Part shown: positions 19,063 through 28,429 of the stretch, in pieces
How the letters are laid out: each line of letters begins with the position of its first letter
How positions within the stretch are numbered: position 1 is the stretch's first letter
Assembly: GCA_002869565.1 (NCBI GenBank)
Contig: PKUJ01000027.1
Coordinates: 98,368-162,367, forward strand
Source: Arcobacter sp.
GTDB lineage: Bacteria > Campylobacterota > Campylobacteria > Campylobacterales > Arcobacteraceae
Direction: 5' to 3'
DNA length: 64,000 bases
Position numbers and translations under genes: made by a program
The notes under the pieces: generated by a model
The model's input: only the letters and a program-made list of their open reading frames with translations
Databases searched by the model: none
What the model was told of the DNA's origin: nothing

Positions 19063-19368
19063 ATGAAGATAGTAACTTTTAATGAGCTTGATGCATCTTT
19101 TATAGATGATAAACATACGGTTGAACATTTTCAAAGTGGTTGTTCTGGTGATGCACAAGTAGTAATTATGGATATTGATACCATTTTTGATTTTGAAGAA
19201 AATAAAGGAACTGTGTGTGCTGATAAGTACATTTCAGTTGCAGTTATTGATGACGATGGTGATTATGAAGCTTTTAAAAACTTTGGAATTGATGCTTGGG
19301 TAAAAGCAGAAGATTTAAAAGATTTAAATTCTTTGTTAAATTTGATTGAAAAAAGGTCTTTATCATAA
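19063..19368 (+). CDS. Conserved-looking small acidic protein of unknown function
   Basis: 101 residues, acidic, with no signal peptide or membrane segment. I do not recognise a domain. The pattern of alternating strands and helices and the phrase AFKNFGIDAWVKAEDLKDLN suggest a small alpha/beta fold. GGGAG lies about 8 nt before the ATG. Its stop codon (TAA at 19366-19368) overlaps the apparent AUA start of tatD, so the two are probably translationally coupled. Function unknown. Confidence 0.65.
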   Translation: MKIVTFNELDASFIDDKHTVEHFQSGCSGDAQVVIMDIDTIFDFEENKGTVCADKYISVAVIDDDGDYEAFKNFGIDAWVKAEDLKDLNSLLNLIEKRSLS

Positions 19369-20153
19369 TTATTGATACTCATATTCATCTAGATAATAAA
19401 CAATATTATGAAGATATTGATTTAGTAATAGAACGTGCACTTGAAAATGGAGTCAAAGGTTTTTTGATTCCTGGTGCAGATTTTAATGACTTACCACAAG
19501 CTATAAATTTAGCGGAAAAATATGATGAAGTTTTTTTTGCTGTTGGTATTCATCCTTATGACATAGAACAGTATGATGAAACTATTATGGAAAAATATGT
19601 AAATCATCCAAAATGCATAGCTATTGGCGAATGCGGTTTGGATTATTTTAGACTTCCAGAAGATGAAAAAGAAAAAAAAGAAAATATTGCTAAACAAAAA
19701 GAGGTTTTTATCTCTCAGATAGAGTTTGCAAAAAAAGTAAAAAAACCTTTGATTGTACATATTCGTGATGCTTCTAATGATTCTAGGCAAATTCTTATGG
19801 ATTATAATGCAAAAGAAGTTGGTGGAGTATTGCACTGTTATAATGCAAGTGAGCATTTATTAGTTTTAGCTGAGCACAATTTTTATTTTGGAATTGGTGG
19901 AGTTATTACTTTTAAAAATGCAAAAAAACTTGTAGAAGTCTTAGCAAAAATTCCGAAAGAAAAACTACTTATAGAAACAGATGGACCTTATTTAACTCCT
20001 CATCCTTTTAGAGGGAAAAGGAATGAACCCTTATATACAAACAATGTAGCTGAAAAAATTGCAGAATTATTGGATTTATCTAAGGAAGAAATAGAAAAAA
20101 TTACTACTACTAATGCAGTCACCTTATTTAAGCAGTTTTCTACAATTATTTAG
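19365..20153 (+). CDS. tatD: TatD family metal-dependent hydrolase, apparent AUA start
   Basis: Metal-dependent DNase/hydrolase of the TatD family. The first ATG/GTG/TTG start that keeps most of the gene is a TTG at 19464. That start would remove the N-terminal metal-binding DTHIHLD motif and begin inside the first beta-alpha unit. In-frame codons upstream are open back to a stop at 19347 and read ATA ATT ATT GAT ACT CAT, matching the family start (MIIDTH). AAAAGG lies 8 nt before the ATA at 19365. I therefore place the start there, giving 262 residues. Later metal and active-site segments are GIHPYD, GECGLDYF, PLIVHIRDA, LHCYN and IETDGPYL. The ATA overlaps the preceding TAA stop. Confidence 0.8.
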   Translation: MIIDTHIHLDNKQYYEDIDLVIERALENGVKGFLIPGADFNDLPQAINLAEKYDEVFFAVGIHPYDIEQYDETIMEKYVNHPKCIAIGECGLDYFRLPEDEKEKKENIAKQKEVFISQIEFAKKVKKPLIVHIRDASNDSRQILMDYNAKEVGGVLHCYNASEHLLVLAEHNFYFGIGGVITFKNAKKLVEVLAKIPKEKLLIETDGPYLTPHPFRGKRNEPLYTNNVAEKIAELLDLSKEEIEKITTTNAVTLFKQFSTII

Positions 20154-20189
20154 ATAAAATATTACCTATTTCAAAAAATAGGATTGTAT

Positions 20190-21593
20190 TTGAAAAGACT
20201 AATTTTATTAATTATAACTTTTTCTGTCTATTCTTATGCTTCACTTATAGGGTCAAACTTTTCTCAAAGAGATTTACAAATATTAGAAGATTTAGATATC
20301 AAATCATCATTTATTACTGACTATAAGTTACAAGAAGTATATGAAAAATTTCAAAATAGTAGAAATTCTCGTCATTATGTTACTAAATTAAATGAAGCAT
20401 CTTTATTTGTACCTAGAGTAAAAGATGTTCTAAAACAAGAAGGTATTCCTTCTGTTTTTATTTATATGGCAATGGCTGAATCAAATTTCTCTATTGATGC
20501 AAAGTCAAGTGCAAGAGCAACTGGTCTTTGGCAATTTATGGATAGAACAGCCAACAGGTATGGATTAAAAATAGATATGTATGTTGATGAAAGAATGGAT
20601 TTAGTTAAATCTACATATGCAGCATCTAAATATTTAAATAGATTACATAAAATATTTGGAAAGTGGTACTTAGCTGCAATTTCATATAACTGTGGAGAAG
20701 GAAGAGTAATTGAAGCACTTACACGGGCAACTCTTGATTTATATGTAGAAAAATATCCAGAACAACAAAATAGCAAGAAAATCCGATCTTTTAGAAAAAT
20801 AATAAAAGGATACCAAGATAGAAAAGTTCCTTTTTATGAATTAAGAAAAGTCTACAGAGAAGTCTCAAAATGGAATATAAATCCTGATGTTGAAGATTTG
20901 TTAGTTGTGCAAGATAATATTGATAGACAATATCTACCAAAAGAGAGTAGAGTATATATTAGAAAGATTATTTCTTTAGCGATGATGAATACATTAAATT
21001 TTATTAAAAAAGATGAAAATTCTCATCTTCTTAATATGGGAATATCTGCAACTATTGCTACAGTTCCTGTAAAAGGTGGATTACACTTAAAAAATATTGC
21101 AAAATCTATGGGGATGACTTATACTGATTTACTGAATTTAAATAAACATATAAAACAATCTATTGTTCCTCCTACAAGTAAATATTATACAATCAATATT
21201 CCATATAGTAGACTTACTAGATTTAATCAAAATAGAGATAATATTGAAGATACTAAATTTGCTATACACATAGTTAAAAGAGGGGATACTTTATCTCAAA
21301 TTGCTGAAAAATATAAAGTGCCTGTGAGATTGATAAAAGATTACAATAATTTTAAATCAAGTAGATTATCTTTAAAACAAAAAATTGTTTTACCAATTCC
21401 TAGTGATATGATTGGAAAAATAAATTTATTTAAAATGAATAATAAAAAAATAGTTAAAAAGTATACTGTCAAAAGTGGAGATTCTTTATATTCAATTGCA
21501 AGAAAATACAAAATGGATGTAAAAAAACTTATGAAAGATAATAAAATGAAAAATACATTATTAAAAATTGGAGATAGTCTTGTTCTCAAATAA
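20190..21593 (+). CDS. mltD: Membrane-bound lytic murein transglycosylase D-like, with LysM repeats
   Basis: Cleaves peptidoglycan glycan strands in the periplasm. An N-terminal signal peptide (about residues 1-17) is followed by a lysozyme-like SLT domain (about 85-215) with catalytic glutamate in MAMAESNFSIDAKS and ATGLWQFMDRTANRYGL, SYNCGEGRV. Two LysM domains lie near the C-terminus (IVKRGDTLSQIAEKYKV and TVKSGDSLYSIARKYKM). I prefer the TTG at 20190, with AGGA six bases upstream, over the TTG at 20184. The 3' end overlaps rlpA by 14 bp, so the two wall-active proteins are coupled. Confidence 0.88.
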   Translation: MKRLILLIITFSVYSYASLIGSNFSQRDLQILEDLDIKSSFITDYKLQEVYEKFQNSRNSRHYVTKLNEASLFVPRVKDVLKQEGIPSVFIYMAMAESNFSIDAKSSARATGLWQFMDRTANRYGLKIDMYVDERMDLVKSTYAASKYLNRLHKIFGKWYLAAISYNCGEGRVIEALTRATLDLYVEKYPEQQNSKKIRSFRKIIKGYQDRKVPFYELRKVYREVSKWNINPDVEDLLVVQDNIDRQYLPKESRVYIRKIISLAMMNTLNFIKKDENSHLLNMGISATIATVPVKGGLHLKNIAKSMGMTYTDLLNLNKHIKQSIVPPTSKYYTINIPYSRLTRFNQNRDNIEDTKFAIHIVKRGDTLSQIAEKYKVPVRLIKDYNNFKSSRLSLKQKIVLPIPSDMIGKINLFKMNNKKIVKKYTVKSGDSLYSIARKYKMDVKKLMKDNKMKNTLLKIGDSLVLK

Positions 21594-22368
21594 TAAATTA
21601 ATCAAATTTTCTATTTTAATATTTGTTGGAGCCAGTTTTATTTTTAGTGGTTGTTCTTCGAAATATAGTTCTGAACCATATTCTGGAAATAGAGTTTATA
21701 AAACAATTCCAAAAGAAAAAATAAGAAACTCAAAAGCAATGCATAGAGCAACAATGAGACCTTATTCAATTGCAGGTAAAAGATATTATCCAACATTGGC
21801 AAAAGTTGGTGATGTTCAGAATGGTATTGCTTCTTGGTATGGACCAAATTTTCATTCAAAGAAGACTTCAAATGGAGAAATTTATAATATGTATGCAGAT
21901 ACAGCTGCACATAAAACTCTTCCAATGAATACTATGGTTAGAGTTGATAACAAAGATAATGGTAAATCTGTAATTGTTAGAATTAATGACAGAGGACCTT
22001 TTGTTAGTGGTCGAATAATTGATCTTTCAAACAAAGCAGCTCATGACATTGGAATGGTAAAAAAAGGAACAGCTAGAGTTAATGTTACTGTTTTAGGTTT
22101 CCATGCAAAAATTGCAGAAACTATAGCAGAAAAAGCAGAAACAGCAACTGTTGGAAAATATTTTGTTCAAGTTGGAGCATTTAGAAGATTAGAAGGTGCA
22201 AAAATTACAAAAAGAAAATTTGAAATTGCCCTTGAAAATAGATATAGTGTTGTTATTAAAAGTACAGATTTAAATAGAGTTTGGGTTGCAGGATTTAGAT
22301 CAGAAGATGAGGCTAGAGATTTCAAAGCTAAAAATGGTTTAAATAGTGCAATGATAATTGCTGAATAG
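21580..22368 (+). CDS. rlpA: RlpA-family septal ring lytic transglycosylase, lipoprotein
   Basis: The signal peptide ends in a lipobox (FIFSGC), so the mature protein is a lipoprotein. A double-psi beta-barrel domain (about residues 80-170) contains GIASWYGPNFHSKKTSNGE, RVNDRGPF-like RINDRGPFVSGRIIDLS and the catalytic-type acids. A C-terminal SPOR domain (about 190-262, KYFVQVGAF) binds denuded glycans at the septum. The TTG at 21580 has GGAG six bases upstream and is preferred over the TTG at 21568. It overlaps the mltD end and is followed by hisB 9 bp later. Confidence 0.9.
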   Translation: MFSNNKLIKFSILIFVGASFIFSGCSSKYSSEPYSGNRVYKTIPKEKIRNSKAMHRATMRPYSIAGKRYYPTLAKVGDVQNGIASWYGPNFHSKKTSNGEIYNMYADTAAHKTLPMNTMVRVDNKDNGKSVIVRINDRGPFVSGRIIDLSNKAAHDIGMVKKGTARVNVTVLGFHAKIAETIAEKAETATVGKYFVQVGAFRRLEGAKITKRKFEIALENRYSVVIKSTDLNRVWVAGFRSEDEARDFKAKNGLNSAMIIAE

Positions 22369-22377
22369 GATAATAAA

Positions 22378-22950
22378 ATGACAGAATTTAATAGAAAAAC
22401 AAAAGAAACAGATATTAAATGTAGACTTGATATAAAAGGAAATGGAACTTGTAATATAAATACTGGCGTTGGTTTCTTTGATCATATGTTAGAGGCTTTA
22501 TCTAAACATAGTGGAATTAATATTGACTTAACTTGTAATGGCGACTTACATATTGATGCACATCACACAGTTGAAGATTGTGGTATTGTTCTAGGGAAAG
22601 CATTAAAAGATGAAATTTTTCCAATTGAAAATGTAGAAAGATATGGAAATGCAACTGTTGTTATGGATGAAGCAGCAACTACTTGTGCTCTAGATTTATC
22701 AAATAGACCTTTTTTAGTTTATGAAGTTAATGTTACTGGAAAAGTAGGGGAATTTGATGTTGAGCTAGCAGAAGAGTTTTTCCATGCTTTAGTAATGAAT
22801 GCAGGACTTACTTGTCATATTATTCAAGATAGAGGAAGAAATAAACATCATATTTTAGAAGCTAGTTTTAAAGCTTTTGCAGTAGCGTTAAGAAGAGCAA
22901 TGGCAAAAAATGAAAAGTTAGGAATTCCTAGTACAAAAGGTGTTTTATGA
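22378..22950 (+). CDS. hisB: Imidazoleglycerol-phosphate dehydratase
   Basis: Histidine biosynthesis enzyme, 190 residues, the monofunctional form without a histidinol-phosphatase domain. Metal-binding motifs GVGFFDHMLE, DAHHTVEDCGIVLG, AEEFFHAL and DRGRNKHHILEASFKA are all present. AGGA lies upstream of the ATG. The last bases overlap the start of kdsC (ATGA-type overlap), so histidine and KDO genes share a transcript here. Confidence 0.96.
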   Translation: MTEFNRKTKETDIKCRLDIKGNGTCNINTGVGFFDHMLEALSKHSGINIDLTCNGDLHIDAHHTVEDCGIVLGKALKDEIFPIENVERYGNATVVMDEAATTCALDLSNRPFLVYEVNVTGKVGEFDVELAEEFFHALVMNAGLTCHIIQDRGRNKHHILEASFKAFAVALRRAMAKNEKLGIPSTKGVL

Positions 22951-23444
22951 TTGAGTTAATTGTACTTGATGTTGATGGAACCTTAACTGATGGTGGAATT
23001 ACTTATACAAATAGTGGTGATGAGTTAAAAACATTTGATGTATCAGATGGTTTAGCAATTGCAACTTGGACTAAAAAACTTGGAAAGAAAGCCGCAATAA
23101 TTACTGGACGAACTTCTTTAATAGTAGAGAGACGGGCAAAAGATTTAAAAATAGGACATCTTTATCAAGGTGTTCATAACAAAGATGAAGTCTTAGAAAA
23201 TATTTTGAAAGAAGAAGGTCTTTCTTGGAATCAAGTTGCTGCTATTGGTGATGATTTAAATGATTTCAAAATGCTTAAAAAAGCAGGTATATCATTTACT
23301 CCAGCAAATGGTTCAAAATATATAAAAGAGATTGTAAATGTACAGTGTCAGGCCAAAGGTGGAAGTGGAGCTGTAAGAGAAATGATAGAATATATAGTTA
23401 AAGAAGATGGAATAGAAGAGGATTTTATTAACTCATGGTTATAA
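22947..23444 (+). CDS. kdsC: 3-deoxy-D-manno-octulosonate 8-phosphate phosphatase
   Basis: HAD-family phosphatase producing KDO for the LPS core. The 165 residues contain DVDGTLTDGGI (motif I with nucleophile Asp), ITGRTS, and the motif III/IV region AAIGDDLNDFKML. Small C0-type HAD proteins with this layout are KdsC. Placement directly before lptC and lptA supports an LPS role. It overlaps hisB by 4 bp and lptC by 10 bp. Confidence 0.92.
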   Translation: MIELIVLDVDGTLTDGGITYTNSGDELKTFDVSDGLAIATWTKKLGKKAAIITGRTSLIVERRAKDLKIGHLYQGVHNKDEVLENILKEEGLSWNQVAAIGDDLNDFKMLKKAGISFTPANGSKYIKEIVNVQCQAKGGSGAVREMIEYIVKEDGIEEDFINSWL

Positions 23445-23965
23445 GAAGTTTTGTATTCATTCTTTTAGGAATTGCTTTAGTCAGTTATTTTATTCCTGTT
23501 CAAACTAATAAAAAAAATGATAAAGATGAAGATATTGTATTATTAAGTTTTAATGATTCTACAATGTATACACTAACACCTGATAGTATGAATAGAATTA
23601 TTTATTCGAAAAAAGTTTTAAGATATAAAAATAGAGATGTTATGATTGAGGGTGCCTTGACATTAAAAGGAAAAGATAAAGATAATAAAGAAATTACCGA
23701 TATTCTTTATGCTGATATTATCATCAAAAGAGATGATATTTTTAACTTTTTTAATAATGTAAGATATAGAAGAGATGAAACAATTACTTTAAATACAGAT
23801 GAATTATTTTATAATTCAAAGAGTAAAATTGCAACAAATACTTTGCCATTTGATGGTACGTATTTTAATAATTATATAAAAGGTGAACAAATTTATTTAG
23901 ATATGAATAAATATTATATGAAAGCGAATGATACTCATTTTGAAGTAGAAATTCAAAAAAATTAA
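23435..23965 (+). CDS. lptC: LPS export system protein LptC
   Basis: 176 residues. A single N-terminal membrane anchor (about 3-20) is followed by a periplasmic beta-jellyroll domain. Such proteins pass LPS from LptBFG to LptA. Sequence motifs are weak, but length, anchor, overlap with kdsC by 10 bp and the lptA gene 12 bp downstream make the assignment good. Confidence 0.85.
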   Translation: MVIRSFVFILLGIALVSYFIPVQTNKKNDKDEDIVLLSFNDSTMYTLTPDSMNRIIYSKKVLRYKNRDVMIEGALTLKGKDKDNKEITDILYADIIIKRDDIFNFFNNVRYRRDETITLNTDELFYNSKSKIATNTLPFDGTYFNNYIKGEQIYLDMNKYYMKANDTHFEVEIQKN

Positions 23966-23977
23966 AGGAGATATATT

Positions 23978-24460
23978 ATGAAATTATTAATCGGATTATT
24001 TATAACAACTACATTACTTTTTTCGCAAACAGACAAGTTAATAATAGATGCTAAAAACTTTGAAACTAACGATGCTACAGGATTATCTATTTTTACAGGT
24101 GATGTAAAACTTAAAAAAAATAAAGATAGATTAAATTCTAATAAATTAGAGGTTTATGTAAAAGCAAATAGTAAAGGAAAAGCAAAACAACCTTTAAAAT
24201 ATATTGCAACGGGAAATGTTAGTTTTGAATTATATTCAAATGAAAAACATTACACTGGGAAAGGTGATAAAATCATCTTTAATCCAAATACAAATGAATA
24301 TACAGTAATAGGAAATGGTTATTTAAAAGAAATCACTGAAGATAAAGAATTATTTGGTGAGAAAATTTTTATTAATCAAATTACAGGAAATGCAAGAGTA
24401 AGTGGAACAGAAAATAAACCAGTAAGATTTATTTTAAATATTGATAATGGAAATAAATAA
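23978..24460 (+). CDS. lptA: LPS transport periplasmic protein LptA
   Basis: 160 residues with a signal peptide (about 1-17, cleaved near FSQT) and an OstA-type beta-jellyroll. Segments such as SIFTGDVKLKKNKDRLNSNKL and YIATGNVSFEL are typical. It forms the periplasmic bridge for LPS. AAAGGAG precedes the ATG. It lies in kdsC-lptC-lptA-engB order, with engB 2 bp downstream. Confidence 0.9.
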   Translation: MKLLIGLFITTTLLFSQTDKLIIDAKNFETNDATGLSIFTGDVKLKKNKDRLNSNKLEVYVKANSKGKAKQPLKYIATGNVSFELYSNEKHYTGKGDKIIFNPNTNEYTVIGNGYLKEITEDKELFGEKIFINQITGNARVSGTENKPVRFILNIDNGNK

Positions 24461-24462
24461 TA

Positions 24463-25065
24463 ATGAAAATAGTTGAAGCATCATTTTTAACATCGGCTCA
24501 AAGTATAAGTGATTCTCCTAGTCCTGATAAAGCAGAAGTTGCTTTTTTAGGTAGAAGTAATGTAGGAAAATCTTCTTTATTAAATACTCTTGTAAATAGA
24601 AAAGGTTTAGCAAAATCATCTTCTACTCCGGGTAAAACACAGTTGATAAATTACTTTGATATTAAGTTTAAAACTGAAAATGAAGAGTTACCTTATCTAT
24701 TTGCTAGATTTGTAGATCTTCCAGGTTTTGGATATGCAAGAGTATCTAAAAGTTTAAAAAAAGAGTGGAATAAGAATTTGACAGGTTATTTAGAACAAAG
24801 ACCTTGCCTTCAAATATTTGTTCATCTTATTGATTCAAGACATCCAGATTTGGATATTGATAAAAATGTTGATGAATTTTTAAAAGAACATAAACGTGGT
24901 GATCAAATTATCATAAATGCTTTTACAAAAATTGATAAGTTAAAGCAAAGTGATTTACAAAAATTAAAAAGAGCATATCCTGAAGGTATTTTTATTTCAA
25001 ACCTAAAGAAAAAAGGTATGCTTGATTTACAAAATGCTATTACAGGATATTTATTTGGAAATTGA
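24463..25065 (+). CDS. engB: Ribosome biogenesis GTP-binding protein YihA/YsxC
   Basis: EngB-type GTPase for 50S assembly, 200 residues. G1 is GRSNVGKSSL, G2 includes SSTPGKTQLINYF, G3 is DLPGFGYA, and G4 is TKIDK. The length is normal. The start is 2 bp after lptA. The 3' end overlaps the next gene's preferred TTG start by 11 bp. Confidence 0.95.
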   Translation: MKIVEASFLTSAQSISDSPSPDKAEVAFLGRSNVGKSSLLNTLVNRKGLAKSSSTPGKTQLINYFDIKFKTENEELPYLFARFVDLPGFGYARVSKSLKKEWNKNLTGYLEQRPCLQIFVHLIDSRHPDLDIDKNVDEFLKEHKRGDQIIINAFTKIDKLKQSDLQKLKRAYPEGIFISNLKKKGMLDLQNAITGYLFGN

Positions 25066-25516
25066 ATTTTTTAAACCTACTGTTGAACATATAGGTAAAA
25101 TGCAAGAGCTTGTAAAAGAAGAAGTAGATAATGGAACAATTCTTTTACGAACTGAAGATGAAATGGCTAATACTATTAGATCTTATACTGTAGTTAAAGT
25201 TGATGGTAAAATTGCTGGATTTACAGCTTTACATATACATTCTGCAAGACTTTCAGAGGTTAGAAGTTTAGTTGTTGCGAAAAATTTTAGAGGTCTTAAA
25301 TTAGGTAAAAAGTTGGTTGAAGCATGTATTGAAGAAGGTATAAAATTAGGTCTTAAGCAGATTTTGTCTTTAACATATCAAAAAGGTTTTTTTGAAGCCT
25401 TAGGTTTTGATGAAATTGAAAAAGATCAAATTCCTGAACATAAAATTTGGGCTGATTGTATTAGATGTAAACATTTCCCTAAATGTGATGAGATAGCTAT
25501 GGTTTACGATTTATGA
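25055..25516 (+). CDS. GNAT N-acetyltransferase, probably N-acetylglutamate synthase-like
   Basis: A stand-alone GNAT fold: acetyl-CoA loop VVAKNFRGLKLGKKLVEAC, and a C-terminal CIRCKHFPKCDEIAMVYDL-type end with three cysteines. Campylobacterota use short GNAT proteins of this kind for the first step of arginine synthesis, so an ArgA-like role is likely but not shown. I chose the TTG at 25055, with AGGA about 7 nt upstream, giving 153 residues. An upstream TTG at 25022 adds residues buried in engB. It overlaps the following kinase gene by 4 bp. Confidence 0.75.
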   Translation: MEIEFFKPTVEHIGKMQELVKEEVDNGTILLRTEDEMANTIRSYTVVKVDGKIAGFTALHIHSARLSEVRSLVVAKNFRGLKLGKKLVEACIEEGIKLGLKQILSLTYQKGFFEALGFDEIEKDQIPEHKIWADCIRCKHFPKCDEIAMVYDL

Positions 25517-28365
25517 AACAATTGCTTAAGTTTTTATTCTTAGGCTATTTCTTAACAATAAATGCTTTTGCACAATTACATCTTACAAAAAAAGAATACG
25601 AATATATAAAAAATAATGATGTTAAAGTTGCAATGTTGCCAGACTTTCCTCCTTTTAGTATATATGAAGATGGAGTCTTGTCTGGCTACTCTTTCGATAT
25701 TTTACAACTTATTTCAAATAAAACTGGTTTAAAGTTTCAATACGAAATTGGAAAATGGCCAGTTAATATAAAAAAATTTAAAGAAAAAAAAATTGATATT
25801 ATAGATGCAATCTCTTTTAGAGAGAGTAGATTAGAGTTTACAAATTATATAGATCCTTATTATGAAGTTCCTTTAGTGGTTTTTTCAAGAAAGGAATTGA
25901 AAAATTATACAAATATAGAGTCTTTAAAAGGTAAGAAACTAGGTATTACAAAAAATATTTTTTATAAAAAACAAGTAGAAGATTTAGGAATTTTCAAAAT
26001 CGTTGAATATGAAAGTTTTGAAGATAAATTAAAAGCACTTGCTTTTGGTGAAGTTGATGTTATTTTTGGTCATCTTCTAAGCACTCAGATTGCTATTCAT
26101 AAAAGCCAATATACTAATATGAAAGTTTTAGATGAGTTAGATTTACCTAATCTAAAAAAAACTGATTTACGATTTGGAATAAAAAAAGAAAATGATATTT
26201 TATTATCAATTGTAAATAAAGCATTTACTGACATTTCAATGGAAGAATGGAATGACTTATATAAAAAATGGATTAGTATTTACACTCATCCAACTAAACC
26301 TTTTGTAAAAATCAACGATGGCAAAGTATCATTAACTAATGAAGAAAGAATTTTTTTAAATAAAAAAATTTTTGATTGTGTAATCACTGGAAGTTGGCCC
26401 CCTTTTAATTTTTATGAAGATGGAGAAATTCAAGGTATTTCTTATGATTATTGGAATTTAATAAAAGAAAAAACTTCAATAGATTCAGAGTGTAAAATAG
26501 TAGATTCTTTTGAGAAAGTTTTAAGTTTAATAAAAGAAAAAAAAGCTGATTTTACTATATCTTCTGCAATTACTGAAGATAAAAAAAAGTATGGAAAATT
26601 TTCAGTACCTTTTGTGTCTTATCCTATTGCTATAGCTACTACCATAGATAAAAGATATCTTTCAGAAACATCAACTTTAAATGGTAAAAAAGTTGCAGTT
26701 GGCAAAGGATATAGTGCTTATTATATATTAAAAAAGAAATATCCAAAAATCAATTTTGTACTTGTAAAAAATAATCTTGAGGCCTTTAGATTATTATCCA
26801 AAGGTGATGTTTATGCTGTTGTTGATATATTGCCAGTTTTATCCCAGATGATTGGAGATTATGGGTTTAAAAATTTAAAAATTTCAGGGACAACAGAATT
26901 TAATTTTGATGTTAGAATTATGGTTAGAGATGATTATGAAGAATTAATTCCAATTATAAATAAAGGTATTAATGGAATATCAAAAAAAGAAGCTCAAGAT
27001 ATAAAGAATAAATGGCTATCTGTAAAAGTTGAAAATATTATTGATTATTCGAAACTTTGGCAGGTAGGATTAATTTTGACATTGATTCTTTTAGTTCTTT
27101 TTTATCTACAATATATTTTAAATAGACACAATAGAAGGCTTCAAGAAGCTAATAATGAAATCGAAATAAAAACATTAGAACTACAAAGAAAAACCAAACA
27201 ATTGGCAAAGCAAAAAGAGTTGTTTGAAAAAATATATTATGAGTCTTCAGATGGAATATTTTTAGTAAAAATAAAAAATATGAAGATTATTGATTCAAAT
27301 GATGTTTCTTTGAAACTATTAGGATATGAAAATAAAGAAGATTTTTTTAATCTTAGATATAAAGATTTTTTTCCTGAGAAACAGCCAAATGGTTCAGATT
27401 CTTTAAATATTATCAAAAAAATGATTGATGTAGTACTAGATAAAGGGAATGTAACTTTTGAATTACTACATAAAAAAGCTGATAACTCTACTATTTGGTT
27501 AGAAGTTGTTTTAACATTTATTACAATCGATGATGAAGATATTATTCATATAGTTTGGAGAGATATAGAAAAAAGAAAGAATATGGAAAAAAAATTAAGT
27601 ATTCTTACTCATAATCTTGAAGAGCAAGTAATAGAAGAAGTAAAGAAAAATGAAGAAAAAACAAAGCAGCTGATTCAACAAAATAGACTTGCACAAATGG
27701 GTGAAATGATATCAATGATTGCACATCAATGGAGACAACCTTTGACAGCAATTTCTGCTACAACTAATAATTTAGCACTTAAAATGATGCTTGATAAAAA
27801 GATAGAAAAAAAAGAGTTAGAAAATGAAATAAATCTAATATCTGAATATGCACAATATTTATCTTTAACAATTGATGATTTTAGAAATTTTTTCAAATCA
27901 GATAAGGAAAAAACTAGTATAAAACTTGAGACAATTCTTGATAATTCTGTATCTATTGTAACAAGTTCTTTATCTGCATATTTTATTACACTTACAACAG
28001 ATTTTAAATGTAATAAAGCAGTCAATATTTATTCAACAGAGTTAAATCAAGTTATTTTGAATTTGATTAAAAATGCTCAAGATGCTTTAGTCGAAAGTAA
28101 TATAGAAGATGCAGAAATAAAAATCAAGACTTATTCAGAAAATTTAAATGCAGTAATTGAAATCAGCGATAATGCAGGTGGAATTCCTGAAAATATTTTA
28201 GAAAAAATATTTGATCCATATTTTTCAACAAAAAAATCTAAAGATGGTACGGGACTTGGTCTTTATATGAGTAAGATTATTGTCAATGAGCATTGTGATG
28301 GAGTTTTAAGTGTATCAAATGGTAAATTAGGGGCAGTATTTAAGATAGAAATACCTTTTGAATAG
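25513..28365 (+). CDS. Hybrid-sensor histidine kinase with tandem PBPb domains and PAS
   Basis: 950 residues. Signal peptide (1-20), two consecutive SBP_bac_3 domains (about 28-255 and 275-505), a membrane segment (about 515-537), a coiled linker, a PAS domain (about 570-690), a coiled coil, then the kinase core. The H-box is MIAHQWRQPL (about 736), the N-box is LNLIKNAQDAL, and the G boxes are DNAGGIPENI and GTGLGLYMSK. There is no receiver domain and no response regulator next to it. The second binding domain resembles the protein at the left edge of the window. It likely senses a small polar ligand such as an amino acid. It overlaps the GNAT gene by 4 bp. Confidence 0.9.
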   Translation: MKQLLKFLFLGYFLTINAFAQLHLTKKEYEYIKNNDVKVAMLPDFPPFSIYEDGVLSGYSFDILQLISNKTGLKFQYEIGKWPVNIKKFKEKKIDIIDAISFRESRLEFTNYIDPYYEVPLVVFSRKELKNYTNIESLKGKKLGITKNIFYKKQVEDLGIFKIVEYESFEDKLKALAFGEVDVIFGHLLSTQIAIHKSQYTNMKVLDELDLPNLKKTDLRFGIKKENDILLSIVNKAFTDISMEEWNDLYKKWISIYTHPTKPFVKINDGKVSLTNEERIFLNKKIFDCVITGSWPPFNFYEDGEIQGISYDYWNLIKEKTSIDSECKIVDSFEKVLSLIKEKKADFTISSAITEDKKKYGKFSVPFVSYPIAIATTIDKRYLSETSTLNGKKVAVGKGYSAYYILKKKYPKINFVLVKNNLEAFRLLSKGDVYAVVDILPVLSQMIGDYGFKNLKISGTTEFNFDVRIMVRDDYEELIPIINKGINGISKKEAQDIKNKWLSVKVENIIDYSKLWQVGLILTLILLVLFYLQYILNRHNRRLQEANNEIEIKTLELQRKTKQLAKQKELFEKIYYESSDGIFLVKIKNMKIIDSNDVSLKLLGYENKEDFFNLRYKDFFPEKQPNGSDSLNIIKKMIDVVLDKGNVTFELLHKKADNSTIWLEVVLTFITIDDEDIIHIVWRDIEKRKNMEKKLSILTHNLEEQVIEEVKKNEEKTKQLIQQNRLAQMGEMISMIAHQWRQPLTAISATTNNLALKMMLDKKIEKKELENEINLISEYAQYLSLTIDDFRNFFKSDKEKTSIKLETILDNSVSIVTSSLSAYFITLTTDFKCNKAVNIYSTELNQVILNLIKNAQDALVESNIEDAEIKIKTYSENLNAVIEISDNAGGIPENILEKIFDPYFSTKKSKDGTGLGLYMSKIIVNEHCDGVLSVSNGKLGAVFKIEIPFE

Positions 28366-28429
28366 TTTTAGAAAGTATTTTAATATATTGTAGGCTAAGT
28401 TATTGTTTCTTCTGATTTAGTATAGGCTC

